From the NCBI GenBank assembly GCA_905233935.1, contig CAJOFU010000039.1, forward strand, positions 1 to 36,297: 36,297 bases of DNA, given 5' to 3'. The position numbers were made by a program, and so were the translations under genes. Numbering within the stretch: position 1 is the stretch's first letter; every line of letters begins with the position of its first letter. The DNA is from Paludibacteraceae bacterium. Its GTDB lineage: Bacteria; Bacteroidota; Bacteroidia; Bacteroidales; Paludibacteraceae. The notes beneath the pieces were generated by a model. It searched no databases. It saw only the letters and a program-made list of their open reading frames with translations, and was not told the origin of the DNA. Below, one piece after another: positions 23,001 to 31,112 of the stretch.

Positions 23001-25556
23001 ATGTTGCAGGAAGGAACAGTCATCGTTATCGGTAGTTATGGAACAGCATCGTCGTCGTCGCATACGAATGGCTTAAAGGTCAGTGGCAACAGTATGAGCC
23101 CTGCCACTGTTGTTTCGAGTACCTCCAATAATAGCATATCTCAGCGTTATGTAGTAACAGATGGAGACGGCATTGAAGGAACAAGCTGTTTCACAATTCG
23201 CCGTGTTGCAAGTACCGACCAGGTGATGCTTAATACTATATCAGTAGCCGGTTGTGCAGATTGTACACCTATCACTCCGACGCTGACGTATGATAACACA
23301 ACTATTTGGGTAGGTGAATCTGTGGCTACTCCGACTTTGAATAAGGACGGTAGCACAGGAAGTGTAACGTATAGCTCCAGTAACACAGATGCGGCAACGG
23401 TGAATGAGTCCACGGGTGTGGTAACTGCTGTTGCACACGGTACAACTACTATTACTGCAACCATAGATGCGGATGGTACGCACTGCGGAAATACAGTTTC
23501 ATGCAATATTACCGTAAAAACTATGGATTGCGGTAGTAATTATATTGCTAAAGTTGATTTAACTTCAGCTACGACAGCGGACAAAACCAATGCAACTGCA
23601 ACGGTGGTTTTGGGCTCAAAAGACGATAAAGATCCGGCAGGATGTTACAAATTAACAGGAAATGGCAAATACTTGCTATTTGGTTTAGCTAATGGCTATA
23701 CGTTCAAAGAAAACGACACAATAGTCTATAGGATATATACAAAACAATCGTACATATATATTCACAATACGGACTATAGTACTGATTTGACGACAAGTAA
23801 TGCCGTTTGGTCAAAAACAGATTTGACTACAGGTCAAACAGTAGATATAGAAATCCCGTTGACTAGCGCATTAGCAGCAAGTTTTAATACCAATAACAAA
23901 GTGCTCATTATGCGTAATGGCAATGTTGGACAGAACCACGATATCTTCTGGGTTCGTGTTAAACGTTACACTTGTCCGGATGTGGTATTGTACGATGCCA
24001 AGACGAATGGCAATTGGGGAACAGCAACCAATTGGATTGGCGCAACAGGTCGTGGAGCCGGTCTGCCGACGATAGCTGATCGCGCGGTAATCAAGAAACC
24101 GGTTGCAGTAAACGTGACGAACGCGAAAGCAGCAGATGTTGTTCTTGACCAGCACAGCGGCAACACCGGTCAACTGGTTCTGGATGCTGGCAAGGAACTC
24201 GTTGTTTCCAGAACGGTACGCAAGACCACCGATGGCAGCAGCTATACGGCTACAGGCGAGAATGATATAGTCTTTGGTTCGACATCTGCTCTCGGTCTGG
24301 GTGCACTCGTCATGGGTGAACACAACGGTACGAACAAGGCGACGGTGAACTTCTACACGAAGTCAACCGGTAAGAAAGATGACACATCTATTGCCCAATA
24401 TGTCGGCACGCCGTTCAACGACGAGACAAACATCCTGTACAACTGGTACAACTCGTGGGTGTATAAGATCATATACGATGGTAGTGGCAATATAGGTTGG
24501 GAGCGTGTGAATGAAGGCCAAGGCATGACTCCGTTCAAGGGCTACTGCGTATTCTCTGCCGATGCGTGGGGTAATGTCGCAGGTCACACGTACTGGATGC
24601 AGGGAACACTCGTTTCCAGTGATAACAAAACGTGCTCTGGGCTCAACTGGCAAAGCGGTTCAGGAACAGAGAATGAGAATAACGAGAACCTGCTGGCTAA
24701 CTCGTGGATTGCACCGATCAAGATCAAAGCGATGCAGACAACCGACTTCGTCAACGCAGACGCGACGATCTACATCTTCAATTCCACGGATAGTACTTCC
24801 TTCCTAAGCGGAGGTTTTGAAGGTAACTATAGTACGGTCACCGTAGGAACCTGTGAGGAGACAGACTTAATCCCCGCCATGCAGTCGTTCTCGGTATTCA
24901 CTACCGGCTCGAGCGCATCGGTAACGCTGGACTACAGCAAGATCGTATATACTCCGGCTTTGGCAGGTACAACGCCAACACCAAACAAAGCTCCGCAGCG
25001 TGCCGGTGCATCGGAAGGCGAGGCGGATAAGATGAGGCTGTTCGTACGTACGGAAGACGGTTACGGCGATATGCTCTACATGTGGGAGCGCGAGGATTTC
25101 ACCGAAGGCTTTGAGAACGGCTGGGACGGTCGCAAGCTGTTCGGTGAGAGTTATGCGCCGCAACTCTACGCTATCACGCCGGACGGAGAGATGGCTGTGA
25201 ACTGCGTACCGACATTCGAAGGAACAGTACTCGGCTTCCGTAAGGGAACAGAGGACGACGTCTATACCTTCACGTTCGAGTACGACGGCGAGAACACGTG
25301 GTATCTGAACGACCTCCGTGAGCAGACATCGACGCTGATCAGCTCAGAGAGTCGTTATATGTTCATGGCTTCGGATGAGGATATGGTGGCACGGTTCATC
25401 ATCAGCCGCACGCCGATACACCATGTGGCGACAGGAATTCAGCAGTCAGCAGTCAGCGGTCAGCAGTCAGTAGTCCGCAAGATTGTGATTGACGATCACG
25501 TATTCATCATCCGCAATGGTCAGATGTACGATGTGACAGGTGTGATGGTACGTTAA
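20049..25556 (+). CDS. Giant secreted adhesin-like protein with InlB B-repeats and Big_2 domain
   Basis: This 1835-residue protein has a signal peptide (1-21) and a Ser/Thr-rich first domain. It then has an Fn3-like domain (about 175-265) and three Listeria-Bacteroides InlB B-repeats starting near 267, 570 and 840 (YTLSYDANGGTGSMP...TLYAQW; GYTFAGWATS; FVFLGWNTNSSGTG). Ig/PKD-like segments lie between them. A Big_2 domain sits near 1072-1155 (SSSNTDAATVNESTGVVTAV). A C-terminal region from about 1320 begins GNWGTATNWIG. A heptamer repeat (25441-25475) encodes QQSAVSGQQS just before the final tail VFIIRNGQMYDVTGVMV. It is probably surface-bound and may bind plant polysaccharide or host or mucus surfaces. 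It is followed almost at once by a small anchored protein. Confidence 0.88.
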   Translation: MKKIFFATILLFLGLGQVWGQTFIATSPSSNSITTNNVTVSSSNGIQNKTFNGTASTKVWKVDSKPTSITSTTANIYKIVFTACYNSSGSSTQSCNVTVSTDGSTYSTLSSGVTVSGGTGTTSTSTDNIYVLGNDKYSTVTVTFNSTLYRYVRIEKDGKETWVNSIKVYTAPTALTKGTATETTCPMTVTDGGNTNNYEFYYNTASTAPTSSSTATATFTSKTPTLTSLSDGTTYYCWVRSKYSSTEKSPWKALTGSTFTTVNAAPTWYTLSYDANGGTGSMPSHDFISGTTVHASQNTSFTPPSGKIFKCWNTKANGSGTEYKEWESFTLSANTTLYAQWITASTSGSYCISMYNLNVSDQMKYFTYSGYDDMQILDLEVPNYKTSTNNFWVGKGGSWKTGDLGNSGASSANERLEDLCLKGNRDIKLGTGSQGVLARFFVYDNSTYNNLYVEFTPKQYSLIWGKDGSSWSPVKLYPSGYENEWTSEVVTLTSEQISLYKYYVGILKADDGVAYWYKSNTLTVGSMGTYNKTTDTWGGNVSTLSAGAKGFFRMWQDATGYDNWRCHFVPVYTLSYNANSGSGAPAAVYVASEGDDSHRRIYISATEPTRTGYTFAGWATSSSRASSGTVDYEAGDDITISADTELFAVWNCITPDAPTAAKISASDQCQGTGVTFSANTTGLPSYVTWYWQTAADGTSTTYPASSNYTTSTSAGTYTMYLRAKNTACGEWSNSASTPSKSATVYAGTTITTQPTTSVTGHVGVSFTVGTNLVASGASLTYKWYSYTSSGGAGEAEIAGATSTTYTTSKSTGTYYYKVKVSGTCGDPVYSNMITVTVDNKHLLSYNDNSGSGAPGSSYVAPGSTTLSSTIPTRSGFVFLGWNTNSSGTGSMYQPGATYTMPSTATTLYAAWGSPCFNVSDASKNTMPDGQPAGTVITAGGMINGTITGGTLTYTGTDAAGLNGNAKGLIFNNDNDELTVSLSGGMLQEGTVIVIGSYGTASSSSHTNGLKVSGNSMSPATVVSSTSNNSISQRYVVTDGDGIEGTSCFTIRRVASTDQVMLNTISVAGCADCTPITPTLTYDNTTIWVGESVATPTLNKDGSTGSVTYSSSNTDAATVNESTGVVTAVAHGTTTITATIDADGTHCGNTVSCNITVKTMDCGSNYIAKVDLTSATTADKTNATATVVLGSKDDKDPAGCYKLTGNGKYLLFGLANGYTFKENDTIVYRIYTKQSYIYIHNTDYSTDLTTSNAVWSKTDLTTGQTVDIEIPLTSALAASFNTNNKVLIMRNGNVGQNHDIFWVRVKRYTCPDVVLYDAKTNGNWGTATNWIGATGRGAGLPTIADRAVIKKPVAVNVTNAKAADVVLDQHSGNTGQLVLDAGKELVVSRTVRKTTDGSSYTATGENDIVFGSTSALGLGALVMGEHNGTNKATVNFYTKSTGKKDDTSIAQYVGTPFNDETNILYNWYNSWVYKIIYDGSGNIGWERVNEGQGMTPFKGYCVFSADAWGNVAGHTYWMQGTLVSSDNKTCSGLNWQSGSGTENENNENLLANSWIAPIKIKAMQTTDFVNADATIYIFNSTDSTSFLSGGFEGNYSTVTVGTCEETDLIPAMQSFSVFTTGSSASVTLDYSKIVYTPALAGTTPTPNKAPQRAGASEGEADKMRLFVRTEDGYGDMLYMWEREDFTEGFENGWDGRKLFGESYAPQLYAITPDGEMAVNCVPTFEGTVLGFRKGTEDDVYTFTFEYDGENTWYLNDLREQTSTLISSESRYMFMASDEDMVARFIISRTPIHHVATGIQQSAVSGQQSVVRKIVIDDHVFIIRNGQMYDVTGVMVR

Positions 25557-25579
25557 AGTTGAAAGTTGAAAGAAGAATT

Positions 25580-25936
25580 ATGAGGCACCGAATAAATAGA
25601 ATGATTGTGATCATCATGGCGGTAGTGCTTGCGCTGCCGGCCATGGCGCAATGGAGCGGTACGGAGCATACGACGGCTACGGCGCCTACTGCAAGTTTTC
25701 AGTCCACGAGCACGATGCCATCCTCCGGTAGTACATACAGTTCAACGCCATTGCTCGGCGATGACGGAACAGCGATATACGACGACGGCGGTAGCGCCGC
25801 GGCGCATGCGCACGGTAACCCGCGCAGGGTTGGTCCTCCAACACCGGAGGGCGATCCGACACCCCTCGGCGACGCCGCTCTCCCGCTGCTACTGATGGCG
25901 TTGCTATATGTCGTTTATAGAAGAAGGGTTATTTAG
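25580..25936 (+). CDS. Small secreted protein with C-terminal membrane anchor
   Basis: This 118-residue protein has a signal peptide (MIVIIMAVVLALPAMAQ), a low-complexity Ser/Thr/Gly stalk, a Pro/Gly motif (PPTPEGDPTPLGDA) and a C-terminal hydrophobic helix followed by YRRRVI. This three-part end resembles the short GD-x-x-x-(hydrophobic)-basic C-termini frequent in Bacteroidales exported proteins and, more loosely, sorting or exosortase-type anchors. The ATG at 25580 is preferred; the frame could begin at TTG 25559, inside a GTTGAAA heptamer repeat. It is 23 nt downstream of the giant adhesin and could be its accessory. Function unknown. Confidence 0.7.
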   Translation: MRHRINRMIVIIMAVVLALPAMAQWSGTEHTTATAPTASFQSTSTMPSSGSTYSSTPLLGDDGTAIYDDGGSAAAHAHGNPRRVGPPTPEGDPTPLGDAALPLLLMALLYVVYRRRVI

Positions 25937-25969
25937 GTCAACTATTAAAGACAATTTAAGACCATTACC

Positions 25970-27349
25970 ATGAAAAAAGTCCTTACCATATTGGCAGCGG
26001 TGCTTTGTCTGCCGGTGAGCGCCGTCAAGGTGCACACCATAGGCGACAGCACGATGTCGGACTATAACCCTTCCGCAACAGACAAACGCGGGTGGGGGAC
26101 GTACCTCGGATTGTTCTTCAACCCCGAGTTTGTTACGGTCAACAACCGCGGCAAGTCCGGTGCTTCCACGCGTACGTTCTACGACCAGCCTAATCTGTGG
26201 CCGTCAGTGAAGACGCAGATGAGCGTCGGTGACTACGTGCTCATACAGTTTGCGCACAACGACGAGAAATGCAACGGCGTGGATGTCCTCGAATACAACG
26301 ACTACCTCGTAGCCAATGGTCAGCCTGCTCTCACCGACCTGCGCGGCACGTGCCCGAACACGACCTACCGAGCCAACCTCATCCGTTTTATAGATGAGGT
26401 ACGCGCGCTCGGGTGTACGCCCGTGTTAGTAGGACCTATATGCCGCAAGTACTTTGTGGACTCCGTTACCTTGCGCCGTAATGGTCAGCACGATCTGGGT
26501 GATAAATTCAATAAGATAGAGGGTGGGGTGCTGCTGGAGAATCAGCGTGTACCAGCCGACGACCACTCGATGGACTACGTCTGGCAGATGCGCCAGGTGG
26601 CGGCTCAGATGGATGTGCCCTATATCGACCTGACTACTGCTACGCATGACCTGTACCTGCAATACGGCGACGCGTACTGCACGGCGAATCTGTTCTGCCA
26701 GGGCGATAAGACCCACACCTCGGAATTAGGAGCGAAGATGATTGCCCGCCTTGCAGCCGGGCTGCTCAAGGAGGCAGGGATTCTCGCGGAGTATATCACT
26801 ATTCCGGCAGAGCTGCCGGAGATTAGCCAAGAGTCAAGAGTTGAGAGCCAAGAGTCAAGAGTTGAGAGCCAACAACTTTCCACTTTCAACTTTCAACTTT
26901 CCACTCGCAATATGTGCGCTGAGGTCAAGGGCGACAAGCTGCGGTTCCACAACTCCGATAACGGCAAGACGAAGACCCCGTGGCCGGCTGACGAGATCGA
27001 CGAGAACGCTGTCCGTTACATCGACCTTGCCATTACCGCACCCGCTGATTCAGCGCTGCGCATCACAGGTATCAAGATGGATCTGTCGGCTGTCGGCACG
27101 TCAACGATGAGTTGCCATATCAATACAGGCTTCGGTGACCATTTCACCGATGTACACACTTTCTACGAGAAGGTCGGTCTGCCGCAGAACGCTCCGACAC
27201 CTGTGGCGATTGAACCTACGCATCTCACTGTCCCTGCCGGCGCAACCCTGCACATTCGCATCCTGCCGTGGCTGAACGACGAGGCTAAGCCATGCTCCGG
27301 CAAGTACATCGGCGTGAGCAAGGTGAGGATTGAAGGAGTGAAAGAGTGA
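25970..27349 (+). CDS. Second SGNH/CE12-like pectin acetylesterase
   Basis: This 459-residue paralogue of the 18176 gene has a signal peptide (1-18), HTIGDSTM, NNRGKSG, IQFAHND and GDKTHTS, giving a complete Ser/Asp/His set. Unlike the first copy it lacks the middle beta-sandwich. In its place is a repeat-encoded linker (26827-26905: two 21-bp units, then CAACTTTC-type heptamers), in frame. The C-terminal jelly-roll domain (about 340-455) is shared with 19282-20016. It ends VSKVRIEGVKE with no T9SS-like or short tail, so export across the outer membrane is less certain. The different domain make-up suggests a different pectin substrate form or location. Confidence 0.9.
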   Translation: MKKVLTILAAVLCLPVSAVKVHTIGDSTMSDYNPSATDKRGWGTYLGLFFNPEFVTVNNRGKSGASTRTFYDQPNLWPSVKTQMSVGDYVLIQFAHNDEKCNGVDVLEYNDYLVANGQPALTDLRGTCPNTTYRANLIRFIDEVRALGCTPVLVGPICRKYFVDSVTLRRNGQHDLGDKFNKIEGGVLLENQRVPADDHSMDYVWQMRQVAAQMDVPYIDLTTATHDLYLQYGDAYCTANLFCQGDKTHTSELGAKMIARLAAGLLKEAGILAEYITIPAELPEISQESRVESQESRVESQQLSTFNFQLSTRNMCAEVKGDKLRFHNSDNGKTKTPWPADEIDENAVRYIDLAITAPADSALRITGIKMDLSAVGTSTMSCHINTGFGDHFTDVHTFYEKVGLPQNAPTPVAIEPTHLTVPAGATLHIRILPWLNDEAKPCSGKYIGVSKVRIEGVKE

Positions 27350-27365
27350 AGGAGTAAAGAAGACA

Positions 27366-27398
27366 TGAGATAATCTCAAGATAACACTATTATTAACT
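27366..27398 (+). promoter_or_regulatory. Shared 5'-leader motif, copy 1
   Basis: A small hairpin TGAGA/TCTCA is followed by ATAACACTATTATTAACT. Nearly the same hairpin and sequence lie upstream of the 32712 gene (32663-32698). Each ends 14 nt before its ATG. Confidence 0.5.
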
Positions 27399-27412
27399 AA
27401 AAAACAAAAATC

Positions 27413-28783
27413 ATGAAAAAGTTATTTACAATTTTCGCAGCAGCATTGCTTGCAACAAGCATGTTTGCAGCAGAGCAAATTTGTTTTGCTACTTTGGAGA
27501 GCATTGACAAGAACAACAACGAGACCGGTATCCAACAGACCGGCTGTACAATGGCTTGGCTTGGCATTACCTCCGACAAAGATTTCGTGGAGATTGACGG
27601 TCACAAGTACTACAAATTCAGTAGCGACAACTCGTATGTTCGTCTGATTCTCAACAACGGTGACAAGTTCCAAGCAGGTGATTTCGTTTCTATCACTGTT
27701 GCTGCCAACCAAAGCAAGAAAGTATCCGTGGCATTCAGTTCCGGTAACAAGACCACGGAAGCTGAGGTATCCAATACAGAAGCAGGTGTAGTAACCCGTG
27801 AGTTGGAAGCAGCCGACATCGAATCGGACGGTTCTATCAAGATGAGCCGTGGCGGTAACTCCAACATGCGCGTATGCTCGTTTACCGTTGAGCGCGAGAC
27901 CTCTACCGAGCCTGTACTGAACGTAGATGTAGAGTCGGTTGAGCTCAATGCTGTTCTGGCTAATCCTACCCCGAAGGCAGAAGTTACCTTCAGTGGCAAG
28001 AATCTGGCTGCCGGCAAATATTCACTTGTTGTGCCCAACTTGGCTGATCTGTCTGTAGAACCCGCAGAGGTAGAAGTAGGTGAAGACGGCAAACTCAGTG
28101 CAAAGGTGGTTATCAAATTCGCCCCGGAAGACGATGTTGAAGCCGGTGAGACCAAGATCAGCCTCACTATCGGTGAACTGACCAAAGAGGTTGCTATCGC
28201 TTATTCCGCTTCCTTCGTCAAGGACTATGAGTACGCTACGTCGGTTAATATCGAGCAGTGGGTACTGGATAACGGCAAGAACAATCAGGCTTTCCCGGCT
28301 GTGCTGGAAGCTGCCCATATCGAGTTTGCTGACATCAACGAACTGGATTCGCTCAACGATGAGAAAACCGCTCGCAACGAACCGTACTTGGGTCTGAAAC
28401 TCAAGAAGCAAGGTGCACGTGTTGCTTGCTGGGTTAAGGCTGGCGACAAGATTGCCGTTAAGTTCGGAGCAATCAAAGATGCTGTAACGATCGGTGTGAA
28501 TGGCGAATACAATGAGTTGGAGGCAACAGATTATGGCACCTCTATTGATCGTACTGCCGAGAAGGACGAATATCTGGAGATCATCACCAAATCCGATAAG
28601 ACCATCGTTATCAAGCAGATCATGATTAACGAGGATATCGCAGAGGTTACTCTGCCGGGTGAAGAGACCGCAATCTCCAACACCGCTGTTGACACCAAGG
28701 CTGTAAAGCGCGTGGTGAACGGTCAAGTGATCATCGAGAAGAACGGTAAGTTCTACGACCTGCTCGGTGCTGAGGTGAAATAA
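27413..28783 (+). CDS. Secreted beta-sandwich protein with short C-terminal tail
   Basis: This 456-residue protein has a signal peptide (1-19), an N-terminal beta domain (about 20-160), an Ig-like domain (about 165-270: VESVELNAVLANPTPKAEVTF, then SVEPAEVEVGEDGKLSAKVV) and a third beta domain (about 275-410). The C-terminus reads ISNTAVDTKAVKRVVNGQ and then a variant of the common tail ending LLGAEVK. No catalytic motif seen. It starts a run of three similarly organised genes and shares a leader motif with the 32712 gene. It is probably a surface or outer-membrane-vesicle protein; ligand unknown. Confidence 0.82.
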   Translation: MKKLFTIFAAALLATSMFAAEQICFATLESIDKNNNETGIQQTGCTMAWLGITSDKDFVEIDGHKYYKFSSDNSYVRLILNNGDKFQAGDFVSITVAANQSKKVSVAFSSGNKTTEAEVSNTEAGVVTRELEAADIESDGSIKMSRGGNSNMRVCSFTVERETSTEPVLNVDVESVELNAVLANPTPKAEVTFSGKNLAAGKYSLVVPNLADLSVEPAEVEVGEDGKLSAKVVIKFAPEDDVEAGETKISLTIGELTKEVAIAYSASFVKDYEYATSVNIEQWVLDNGKNNQAFPAVLEAAHIEFADINELDSLNDEKTARNEPYLGLKLKKQGARVACWVKAGDKIAVKFGAIKDAVTIGVNGEYNELEATDYGTSIDRTAEKDEYLEIITKSDKTIVIKQIMINEDIAEVTLPGEETAISNTAVDTKAVKRVVNGQVIIEKNGKFYDLLGAEVK

Positions 28784-28820
28784 AGAGTCAATCCTATAAA
28801 TCACTTTAAATAATAACATT

Positions 28821-30734
28821 ATGAAAAAACTATTAACATTCGCCGCAGCTCTGCTCGCAAGCGTGAACATGTTCTCGGCTACCATTGACGACGTCACGGT
28901 CATCGATGACAGCTACTCCGTCTATTTTGATGGCCTGGTATCTGCCACAGTAGCAAAAGAAACTCTGATTGGTGATTATTTCTTCAGCCCTCTTGGCAAT
29001 AACTATGCAAACAACAAAGGCAGTCTTAACGACCACTATTACTGCTTGCGCGTTAAGAGCGCAACGCAAGATGCTCTCGGCTTCAAATTGGACCGCGCGG
29101 CTACGCTGGTAATTTATGCTGACCGTGTTTCTGACCGTGCTCCGAAGTTGAATACCGAGATTGCTACAACCGGCGAAAACCTCATTGACGGTGTAGTAGA
29201 ATTAGGTGCAGAAGGACAAAAATGGGGAAAGGCTACATATACTATCCCTGCTGGTGGCACATACTACATCGTGGGTACAGGTGACTGCTTCCTCGCCCGC
29301 GTGGAGTTCACACTCAAGGCAAAATGCGAAGATCCCGAATTTACTGTTCCTGAGGGCGGAACCGGCTTTGTGGGCGATCCTATCACTCTTGCTATTACAT
29401 CGAAGAATCAAAGCAAACCGGTTAAATATGCACTCACTCTTGATGGCGTAGAAGCTGTATCTGGTACAGATTATTCTTTCAGTGTAAGTACAGGTCAAGT
29501 CCAAGCCATACCGCTGAAGGCCGGAACATTTGTCATCACATTCACGCAAGCATCAGATGGTACGTACTGCGATGCAGAAGCAACATCAACGTTCGTAATC
29601 AGCGAAAAGACTCCGGTTACTTCGTTCACTGTTGAAGGTCCGACCGAGGCTCGCGTTGGCGATGAGATTACTCTGACCGCTACAGACTTCAACGCTAATC
29701 CGACTCGTGTATGGTGGTTGGATACGGAAACCGGCGAAACCATTCACGAAGGTGCCACCTACACGTTCAAAGCTGACGCAGAAGGTGAAGTTTGGTACTT
29801 CGTACTTGCAAGAAACGACTTTAACAATCCGGACGAAGAAGAAGATGATTATGCACGCGGCGTGTATGGCTATGTTAATGTTACCATGGGTCACAACGCT
29901 TATTTGAGCGACCTGAAGGTTAACGGCGTTACCATCGAAGGTTTTGACGATGAAGTCTTCGAATACGACCTCGGTGAGATCGGTGTATATGAGCCTGTGG
30001 AAGTTACCGCTACTGCGGCTGACGAGCCGTATGCAACGGCTACTGTCAATCCGGGTAATAACAACGTAATTGTTACCGTTTTCGCACAGGATAAAACAAC
30101 CTACCACAGTTATGTCATCACCTATACCCGCAAAGCTGCTACCGAACTCGCTTCGATCAGCGAGAGCACTACGTGGGATTTCACCAAGACAGGTGCTACA
30201 ACTATTCAATTATCAGAAACTACTCTGCCGACTAAAACCCAAGAGTTTGTGTATGCTGATCTGTTGACCAACCCGGATGAATCGTTCAACGCCGCAGCAT
30301 TGGCAGGCATTCAGGAATATGTAGTTCGTGACGGCAAATTTGCTCAAGGTTCACAACTCCGCTTCGTTACCACCGTTCCGGGTACTTTGGAAGTTGTTTA
30401 TAGCAACACCGGAAACCGTACCGACGAAGGTGATCGCCGTTTCTTGGTAGTCAATGGCGAAAAAATCGGTGAAGGTTCTATGAAGAGTAACGAGACTGTT
30501 ACTGAGTCTAACATTGCTGTTGCTGCCGGAGAGGTTGCTCTTACCGGTCTGTTGAACAAAGACGAATCTGCCCAGTATTTGCGTTTTTACAAGATCGTCT
30601 TCACCAAGAGCGAAGAAACCGCTATCGACAACGCCGCTGTTGACACCAAGGCTATTAAGGTTATCCGTGACGGTCAAGTGATCATCCTCCGCGACGGCAA
30701 GACCTACAATGCCCTCGGCACAGAGCTGCGATAG
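28821..30734 (+). CDS. Secreted multidomain Ig/cadherin-like protein with short C-terminal tail
   Basis: This 637-residue protein has a signal peptide (1-20) and an N-terminal beta domain. Ig-like domains follow (about 175-262 and 263-355, FTVEGPTEARVGDEITLTAT). A cadherin-like beta-sandwich (about 362-442) carries AYLSDLKVNGVTIEGF and TYHSYVITYTR. The last domain (about 450-600) ends LRFYKIVFTKS. The tail IDNAAVDTKAIKVIRDGQ is nearly the same as in the 36246 protein. It lies 37 nt after the 27413 gene, so the two may be co-transcribed. A 10-bp repeat array and a terminator follow the stop. No enzymatic motif seen. Confidence 0.85.
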   Translation: MKKLLTFAAALLASVNMFSATIDDVTVIDDSYSVYFDGLVSATVAKETLIGDYFFSPLGNNYANNKGSLNDHYYCLRVKSATQDALGFKLDRAATLVIYADRVSDRAPKLNTEIATTGENLIDGVVELGAEGQKWGKATYTIPAGGTYYIVGTGDCFLARVEFTLKAKCEDPEFTVPEGGTGFVGDPITLAITSKNQSKPVKYALTLDGVEAVSGTDYSFSVSTGQVQAIPLKAGTFVITFTQASDGTYCDAEATSTFVISEKTPVTSFTVEGPTEARVGDEITLTATDFNANPTRVWWLDTETGETIHEGATYTFKADAEGEVWYFVLARNDFNNPDEEEDDYARGVYGYVNVTMGHNAYLSDLKVNGVTIEGFDDEVFEYDLGEIGVYEPVEVTATAADEPYATATVNPGNNNVIVTVFAQDKTTYHSYVITYTRKAATELASISESTTWDFTKTGATTIQLSETTLPTKTQEFVYADLLTNPDESFNAAALAGIQEYVVRDGKFAQGSQLRFVTTVPGTLEVVYSNTGNRTDEGDRRFLVVNGEKIGEGSMKSNETVTESNIAVAAGEVALTGLLNKDESAQYLRFYKIVFTKSEETAIDNAAVDTKAIKVIRDGQVIILRDGKTYNALGTELR

Positions 30735-30885
30735 TTTGAGATGGTTTGAAATAGTTTGAAATGGTTTGAAATAGTTTGAAATAGTTTGAAATGGTTTGAG
30801 ATTGTTCAAACGCGCAGCATCAAACGACATCAAACAACATCCAACAAAGCACGCAGTGCTCAAACAACATCATACCCTCAAATGT
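30735..30885 (+). repeat. 10-bp tandem array plus opposing TCAAAC words, copy 1
   Basis: About seven imperfect units of the type TGGTTTGAAA or TAGTTTGAAA follow the stop. They are then faced by CATCAAACRA-type units (about 30808-30870), so the whole block can fold back on itself. A very similar block follows the 32432 gene with fewer units. Confidence 0.85.
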
Positions 30886-30913
30886 AAAAAAGTGCTTTTC
30901 GGAGCACTTTTTT
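30886..30913 (+). terminator. Intrinsic terminator, copy 1
   Basis: An 11-bp perfect stem (AAAAAAGTGCT with AGCACTTTTTT) with a 6-nt loop TTTCGG. The 3' arm supplies the T tract. It is repeated at 32555-32582. Confidence 0.9.
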
Positions 30914-30922
30914 GCATATTTA

Positions 30923-30954
30923 TTTGCAAATATCAATTATTTTTTGTACCTTTG
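30923..30954 (+). promoter_or_regulatory. Bacteroidota-type promoter upstream of the 31113 gene
   Basis: TTTG at 30923-30926 and TACCTTTG at 30947-30954 with a 20-nt spacer. It lies only 9 nt after the terminator. A second TACCTTTG at 31031-31038, without a clear -33 box, may be another start site closer to the gene. Confidence 0.75.
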
Positions 30955-31082
30955 TAGTCGATTATTGCGGAAAATTGACCGTTTCCAACCTTTTGGCTAA
31001 TTTTTCCACATATATGTGCGCGAAAATTCGTACCTTTGCACCGTTATTTTGTAACAAATCAAATTAACTATATTCATTAACC

Positions 31083-31096
31083 GAGCCGCAAGGCTC
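31083..31096 (+). promoter_or_regulatory. GNRA-capped hairpin in the leader of the 31113 gene
   Basis: GAGCC-GCAA-GGCTC forms a 5-bp stem with a GCAA tetraloop, ending 16 nt before the ATG. It could affect translation or mRNA stability. Confidence 0.4.
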
Positions 31097-31112
31097 ATAA
31101 AACAATTAAATC

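Noticed and set aside
27610..28903. Long reverse-strand open frames opposite the 27413 gene
   Set aside because: Shadows produced by codon bias of the forward gene.
30735..30885. CRISPR-like or coding repeat after the 30734 gene
   Set aside because: Units of 10 bp are contiguous and lie between a stop codon and a terminator; no spacers.
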